NCBI GenBank assembly: GCA_016926925.1
Contig: JAFGNQ010000380.1
Coordinates: forward strand, 1-20,149
DNA: 20,149 bases
DNA from: Candidatus Aminicenantota bacterium
GTDB taxonomy: Bacteria; Acidobacteriota; Aminicenantia; Aminicenantales; Aminicenantaceae
Direction: 5' to 3'
In this document: positions 16,258 to 20,149 of the stretch, one piece after another
How positions within the stretch are numbered: position 1 is the stretch's first letter
Layout of the letters: every line of letters starts with the position of its first letter
Made by a program: the position numbers and the translations under genes
Notes under the pieces: generated by a model
The model's database searches: none
What the model saw: only the letters and a program-made list of their open reading frames with translations
Told to the model about the DNA's origin: nothing

Positions 16258-16392
16258 ATGGTTCTTTTTGCCACGGATTTGCTCATTCCCTTTTAAAATG
16301 CCGTCGAGGAATTGATGGCACTGCCGTTGAAAGAATCCGTCAAGCGAAAATAGCTGGGGGGAAATGCAGCCAAACTGTTGAAGCTGTCATGA
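16258..16392 (+). pseudogene. Decayed C-terminal remnant of an amidohydrolase-2 family protein
   Basis: Starting one base after the ligase stop, one frame reads MVLFATDLLIPF, stop TAA (16294), NAVEELMALPLKESVKRK, stop TAG (16351), LGGNAAKLLKLS, then TGA. These three pieces match the C-terminal end of Amidohydro_2 proteins in the right order: the metal-site strand (typically K-V/I-LFGTD), the helix before the end (typically ALPLSEEEKEKI) and the closing GGNAxxLL motif. The rest of the gene, several hundred residues, is missing upstream. I infer a pseudogene remnant brought next to the ligase by deletion. It is short, so some doubt remains. Confidence 0.6.
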
Positions 16393-16444
16393 TTTTGAAA
16401 ACGAGATCTATGTTTCCCCTAAAGTGTGGATGAATCCGGAAGGA
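16393..16444. other. Short convergent intergenic gap without clear terminator
   Basis: Between the amidohydrolase remnant (plus strand) and the XRE gene (minus strand). I looked for a hairpin with a T-run in either direction and found only weak, bulged pairing around ATCC/GGAT (16434-16447). Confidence 0.4.
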
Positions 16445-16657
16445 TCATTCTTCGTACTCGAAAACATCCTCGATTTTCAAGCTGAAGACACGGGCGATTT
16501 GGAATGCCAACGACAGTGAGGGAACGTATTTTCCCTGCTCGAGAGCCAGAATGGTCTGCCGGGTGCATTCTGCCCGGTCCGCGAGTTCCTGCTGTGTCAT
16601 CTCGCCATGTTCGAAACGGAGTCGCCTCAGGTTGTTTTTGATCTCAGCCTTGGCCAT
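16445..16657 (-). CDS. Small XRE-type helix-turn-helix regulator
   Basis: A 70-residue DNA-binding protein that is almost only a Cro/C1-type HTH. The domain covers residues 5-62, with the helix-turn-helix at about 20-40 (TQQELADRAECTRQTILALE) followed by GKYVPSLSLAFQIARVF. This single-domain form is typical of regulators encoded next to a small membrane protein. Its start overlaps the end of the membrane protein gene by 14 bases, so both are made from one mRNA. The three 21-bp-spaced repeats in their shared promoter are the natural candidate for its binding site, giving autoregulation. The signal it senses is unknown. Confidence 0.9.
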   Translation of the reverse strand: MAKAEIKNNLRRLRFEHGEMTQQELADRAECTRQTILALEQGKYVPSLSLAFQIARVFSLKIEDVFEYEE

Positions 16658-17099
16658 GCCTGTTCATCCTTGCGTAGAAAATCAATGTAACTGAAGCCCG
16701 GCTACTGATGGCAACGAAACTGCTGGAATAGGCAAGGAACCACATCCAGCCTACAGGCATCACCCGGCTGCTGTAATAAAACTCGTAGAGGACGATGCAG
16801 GTGAGAACGACATAGATTGCAAGCACGATAAATGCCGTTCCCAGCGCTTGTCTGGCGATACGCTCATCGCGTTCGTCCATGAACATGGTTTGACCTTTAG
16901 GTTTGACGCGAACGAGAAAAAGCACCAGAAAAAGAGCGAGATATCCGAGACCCAGAAGTACAGCCAAAAGTAATTTTCTTGTGGTGTCTTGTACGTAGGT
17001 GGCCGCACCTCCTCCGGAAAAAAAGATAATCGTCAAGCAGGGCAGAACGACAGCACTGATGATGAGGTCGAAAAGCGCCCGTTTTTGTAATCCTGTCAT
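16644..17099 (-). CDS. Four-helix membrane protein paired with XRE regulator
   Basis: A 151-residue integral membrane protein with helices at about 8-28, 41-64, 88-108 and 115-140. A conserved-looking cytoplasmic segment, MFMDERDERIARQALG, joins helices 2 and 3; the DERD motif is typical of DUF2178-like small membrane proteins found beside XRE regulators. The start ATG has AAGGAGG just before it (minus strand). The function of the family is not known to me. From the pairing I infer a membrane-linked partner or target of the regulator, but nothing in the sequence proves it. Confidence 0.85.
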   Translation of the reverse strand: MTGLQKRALFDLIISAVVLPCLTIIFFSGGGAATYVQDTTRKLLLAVLLGLGYLALFLVLFLVRVKPKGQTMFMDERDERIARQALGTAFIVLAIYVVLTCIVLYEFYYSSRVMPVGWMWFLAYSSSFVAISSRASVTLIFYARMNRHGQG

Positions 17100-17121
17100 G
17101 TTTGCCTCCTTATTGTGGGAT

Positions 17122-17192
17122 TTGATATGTTTCCTATTTCGTTAAGTCAATTAAATATTACAAATAGTATGAAATATATTACAAATTGTCAA
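17122..17192 (-). promoter_or_regulatory. Promoter region of the membrane protein/XRE operon
   Basis: On the minus strand TTGACA (17187-17192) and TACTAT (17164-17169) are 17 bases apart, a strong sigma-70-type promoter. A second possible pair, TTGACT (17145-17150) and TATCAA (17122-17127), also has a 17-base spacer but is weaker. The main promoter is overlapped by the TATTACAA repeats. Confidence 0.65.
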
Positions 17193-17205
17193 GTAATTAT
17201 TACAA
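17156..17205. repeat. Three TATTACAA repeats at exact 21-bp spacing (candidate operator)
   Basis: TATTACAA occurs at 17156-17163, 17177-17184 and 17198-17205, each copy 21 bases after the last, so all three sit on the same face of the DNA (two helical turns). The first two share the longer TATTACAAAT. Relative to the minus-strand promoter, one copy lies upstream of the -35 box, one in the spacer and one just after the -10 box. That layout suits repression by the XRE protein encoded downstream. Confidence 0.7.
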
Positions 17206-17409
17206 TTTATGCTTAAAATTTTCCGTGAATGCGATTGCGATAGGGAAGAAGAGCGGATCATTTACCAGGAAACCGCACAGTGGGATAGTTTGAAAATCAT
17301 GGCGAGGCGCAGTTCGTTGAACCGGAATGGGAAGGTGGCGAGTTCTTACGCTTGGCTATGCTGGGGCAAGAATTTTCGTAGAATATTGTTGTGGATGTGA
17401 AGCCTAGTC
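17206..17409. other. Intergenic region with a possible coding remnant
   Basis: Between the XRE-operon promoter and the 3' end of the large ATPase gene. A 63-codon plus-strand frame begins at 17209 inside the operator region and has no ribosome site, so I do not call it a gene. A second frame (17289-17381) reads GEAQFVEPEWEGGEFLRLAM and looks protein-like; the two could be parts of one frameshifted remnant. No RNA gene or terminator is visible. Confidence 0.3.
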
Positions 17410-20149
17410 CTAGTCTTCTCTGATGATCTCGGAAAGCTCCGCCGCTTTTCTTACAAGAACCGATCGGTCTTTTTTTAAAGCATCTAAGGCTCTGTCAACT
17501 CTCTTGCTCTGGGGCATTTGAGTGAGCGCCCAAGTCGCTGCCGCCCGAATGAATTCCGGTTTGGATTTGTTGAGCGTGTGAAGCTTGGATTCCGAAGCGA
17601 CCCGCACGAGGATCTCTACGGACTCGGGTGAGCGAAGGATTCCCAACGTTCGGCAGATATGTTCTTGCAGCGAGAGATCTTGTTCCTTTTGCCAGATTTT
17701 TCTCGGACGGATGTAGTCGAATAGCAGCGGGGCCGCTTTTTTTATTTTGTGTTCGGCATAAACCGTGATGAGCTCCCATTTGGTCCTGCCCATCGTCCTG
17801 TTGAACATATCGAGAAGAATGGAGTCGGCTTTTCCGCCCGGAATTTTCTTGAGGATATCTATCGTCGCTGACAGGGTGTCAAAAGGTCCATTCAGTGCGA
17901 TCTCTCGCATCGCAGTGCTGAGTTCGGGGTTGTCGATGAAGGCGTCCGCGATTTTGATGACTTTGTTCAGGGTTATGGTAGGCATAGTCGGGCTGATTTT
18001 ACTCAGAAAAGCGGTTACGGCTGCTTCCCCTGCCTGATTTAAGACGCCGGCCGCTATCCTCCGAAACTTATAAGGGAAATCCGAGGTTATCGCTTTCATT
18101 CCTGCTTCTGCCAGTTCTTTCGGCTCCTGATTCACCAGCCAAGTTGCGGCTTTGGCTCGAATGGAGCTTTCGGGCGAACTGAGTTCTTCAAAAGCGAGCG
18201 AAATATCGCCTTCGACTTTTTCTATGAACTTCAGATCAATGACTTTGTCCACGGCCTCATCCAGCGCCTCAAGATCCTCTCGCTCGGAGGAAGATAAGTC
18301 TATCGCTGTATGAATAGATTGTGCGAGCCGATCGATATTCGTATCTGAGAGGATTTTTGTGATTTTATCGAGTTTAGTCCTATCGATATCGCTGGAATCG
18401 AGGGCATTCATCAATTCCTGTTTCTCCTTGGTGAACTGATCGAGGATGTTTTGCAGTTGCTTGATATGTTCCTCAGACAATTTGAGGGTTTCGCGTGTGT
18501 CGTATTCCGAACCCTCCTCGGTTCCTTCACCTGAGGGCTGGGCATAGATGTCCGATTTTCCTAGAAGAACTTTGTGTTCTCCCACGGCCACGAAGATCTT
18601 CCGGTCGGGCAGGATGTGCGATATTTCCTGTTGTTCGAGCAATTCATCCCATCGATTTATCACATCCCTAGGGTGTCTCTTGAAAAACTCCAAAAACCTC
18701 ACTGTTTCCTCTCTGGTTATGCCCTTGAGGAGAAGAACACCTTGAAGTCCGTAGTTGTTCATGGTGGCATAGAGATCCTCTGTCAGTTTCGGATCGTTGA
18801 AATGAGACGGCGGGGACTGGCCGTTGAAGAGAGTAGCCTCGGGAGTCACGGATATGGAAAGAACCTCTGTTTTTTCTTCCAGGAATGGCTCCAGGTTTTC
18901 CATGAAATCATTCAGGGATCTTTTGACGTTCTCGTTCGCCCTCGGATAGAGACGAAGGTTTTGCATGGATGATCGGAAGCCTTTTCCAATAATGATGGCC
19001 TTGGCAAGATCCTCTTCCTCTAGAGATGATTCCTTTGCTATGGAGGCGGAAATGATCCTTTTTTGCAGAAGTTTTTGGGTGCCTTTTGAGATGTGAACCG
19101 CCTCCATTTGGTGTTTCAGTGTGGTCAACATCTCAGCGGCCTTTTCCAATTGGCCTGCGTTGTGAAAATGATAGGCTAATCGTCCGACGATCCGCTCGGG
19201 TTCGTCGGCTGCAAATTTTTGTTCCGTCTTTGCAGCTATCGCGTGCAGCTTGTGACGCTCTTTTTCGTCCATCAAAGAATAGAAAACGGAACGCCCCATC
19301 CTGTGAGAAAATACGTACTCATCGGGATTGGGACTTTCCTCTATAAAGAGTGATCTTTGGGCATCACTGATAGCATTCATAACCTGTTGGAGCTTGAGCT
19401 TTGATATTTCTGCAATCAATTTCGGATTGATTTTCTCTCCGAGCACAGAAGCCAGCTTGAGAACCGTTACGGCTTCTTTATCCAACAAAGACAACCTGTT
19501 TTCGATCATACTGTTGAGGCTCGTTGGGATATCCTTAGGTTTGACATTGGATACATCCCAGGTGTCATTTTTGACTGAAATTTTTCTCTCTTGAAGCAGA
19601 GTCGATAAAGCTTCGACGATGAATAAAGGATTGCCGCGCGAATTTTGGGCCAAAGCTGCGGCGGTTTTGTTCGGTAGAGACGCTCCGTCAAAAAGCTTGT
19701 CCACCAGTTGCTGGATATGGCCGGGTTTCAGAGGTTCGAGATGAAATATTTTGATTTTCCCGTCAACCGTCAACTCAGGGATTGCATCTGAGAGACGCAG
19801 CAGCTTTTCCTCTGTAGCCGTAAGCTCAGGGGTGGAAATCGATGATACGAAATGCAGACTCCCTTTTGCTTGCTGGCTGAATTGCGAGCCAAAGAATTGC
19901 AGGGAAGGAGGGTCTATCTGATCAATGTCATCGATAATAACGGCTCCGTTTCCGGTTTCACGAAGTATGAAGAAGGCCTGAGTCAGGGCTTCGAAAAGAG
20001 CCGTGCTGTCTCCGGTGATCATAGCCTCTGTTTCCAACTGGCCTTTAAAAGCCCAGGAAGGCAAGTGGGGTTTGATTATCTGTCTGTAGCTCTCTTGCAG
20101 CCGGGAGAAAATACGTTCCGAGAGAGTTTGTTGTCGCTCGAAAAGACTC
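17410..20149 (-). CDS. Large STAND-type ATPase with coiled coil and HEAT-like repeats (N-terminus outside window)
   Basis: The frame stays open to the window edge, so the visible 912 residues are a C-terminal part; the Walker A motif lies outside. Visible residues about 69-77 hold Walker B (AVIIDDIDQ), followed by the lid motif NSRGNPLFIVEALSTLL and the STAND-like arm (FSHRMGRSVFYSLMDEKERHKLH, abbreviated by features: a HxM...VFYSL...LH pattern, then LAYHFHNAGQLEKAAEML). The middle part (about 450-530) contains YGLQGVLLLKGITREETVRF and a strand unit around FVAVGEHKVLLG. A charged coiled coil follows (about 550-605), and the last 280 residues are HEAT-like helical repeats (SSIRAKAATWLVNQEP, RAAATWALTQMPQ, VLVRKAAELSEI). 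Such proteins usually act as signalling ATPases or scaffolds; the N-terminus may carry a kinase or cyclase. The gene ends in two in-frame TAG codons (17410 and 17404). Confidence 0.85.
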   Translation of the reverse strand, partial: SLFERQQTLSERIFSRLQESYRQIIKPHLPSWAFKGQLETEAMITGDSTALFEALTQAFFILRETGNGAVIIDDIDQIDPPSLQFFGSQFSQQAKGSLHFVSSISTPELTATEEKLLRLSDAIPELTVDGKIKIFHLEPLKPGHIQQLVDKLFDGASLPNKTAAALAQNSRGNPLFIVEALSTLLQERKISVKNDTWDVSNVKPKDIPTSLNSMIENRLSLLDKEAVTVLKLASVLGEKINPKLIAEISKLKLQQVMNAISDAQRSLFIEESPNPDEYVFSHRMGRSVFYSLMDEKERHKLHAIAAKTEQKFAADEPERIVGRLAYHFHNAGQLEKAAEMLTTLKHQMEAVHISKGTQKLLQKRIISASIAKESSLEEEDLAKAIIIGKGFRSSMQNLRLYPRANENVKRSLNDFMENLEPFLEEKTEVLSISVTPEATLFNGQSPPSHFNDPKLTEDLYATMNNYGLQGVLLLKGITREETVRFLEFFKRHPRDVINRWDELLEQQEISHILPDRKIFVAVGEHKVLLGKSDIYAQPSGEGTEEGSEYDTRETLKLSEEHIKQLQNILDQFTKEKQELMNALDSSDIDRTKLDKITKILSDTNIDRLAQSIHTAIDLSSSEREDLEALDEAVDKVIDLKFIEKVEGDISLAFEELSSPESSIRAKAATWLVNQEPKELAEAGMKAITSDFPYKFRRIAAGVLNQAGEAAVTAFLSKISPTMPTITLNKVIKIADAFIDNPELSTAMREIALNGPFDTLSATIDILKKIPGGKADSILLDMFNRTMGRTKWELITVYAEHKIKKAAPLLFDYIRPRKIWQKEQDLSLQEHICRTLGILRSPESVEILVRVASESKLHTLNKSKPEFIRAAATWALTQMPQSKRVDRALDALKKDRSVLVRKAAELSEIIRED

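Overview
The window looks like a chromosomal stretch from a free-living diderm (Gram-negative-type) bacterium of medium GC. Two predicted lipoproteins, L,D-transpeptidases, an FtsX-like permease of the 'lone permease' type and a Bacillus-like FadN/FadA pair would fit an uncultured lineage such as Aminicenantes or Acidobacteriota. That placement is inferred from gene style only; there is no rRNA or marker gene here to prove it. Thirteen main protein genes run on both strands. Two of them run off the window edges.

Left part (1-4895): the 3' end of a divergent SecA-family ATPase that ends in a hydrophobic tail instead of the usual zinc-binding tail. It is followed by a membrane-anchored serine hydrolase of the beta-lactamase/PBP4* type, then an FtsX/MacB-like permease split by one in-frame TAG codon.

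Middle (4896-8248): a perfect sigma-70-type promoter (TTGACA, 17 bases, TATAAT) leads into a compact operon. It encodes a 38-residue membrane peptide, a helical lipoprotein ending in Lys-Lys-Arg, a lipoprotein L,D-transpeptidase, a membrane-anchored L,D-transpeptidase, and a third protein that keeps both ends of the transpeptidase fold but has no cysteine at all. I read this as a possible envelope-tethering system comparable in logic to Lpp plus its L,D-transpeptidases. It is the most interesting part of the window.

Right-middle (8469-16392): an exported isochorismatase-family hydrolase and an exported D-aminoacylase-like amidohydrolase form one pair. They are followed by a fatty-acid beta-oxidation run: fadN (dehydrogenase/hydratase fusion), fadA (thiolase) and an acyl-CoA ligase. 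Directly behind the ligase lies a previously hidden, decayed C-terminus of an amidohydrolase-2 protein with two in-frame stops.

Right part (16445-20149, minus strand): a small XRE regulator and a four-helix membrane protein share a promoter carrying three TATTACAA repeats spaced exactly 21 bp apart, a likely autoregulatory operator. Then comes the C-terminal 912 residues of a large STAND-type ATPase with a coiled coil and HEAT-like repeats, whose N-terminus lies outside the window.
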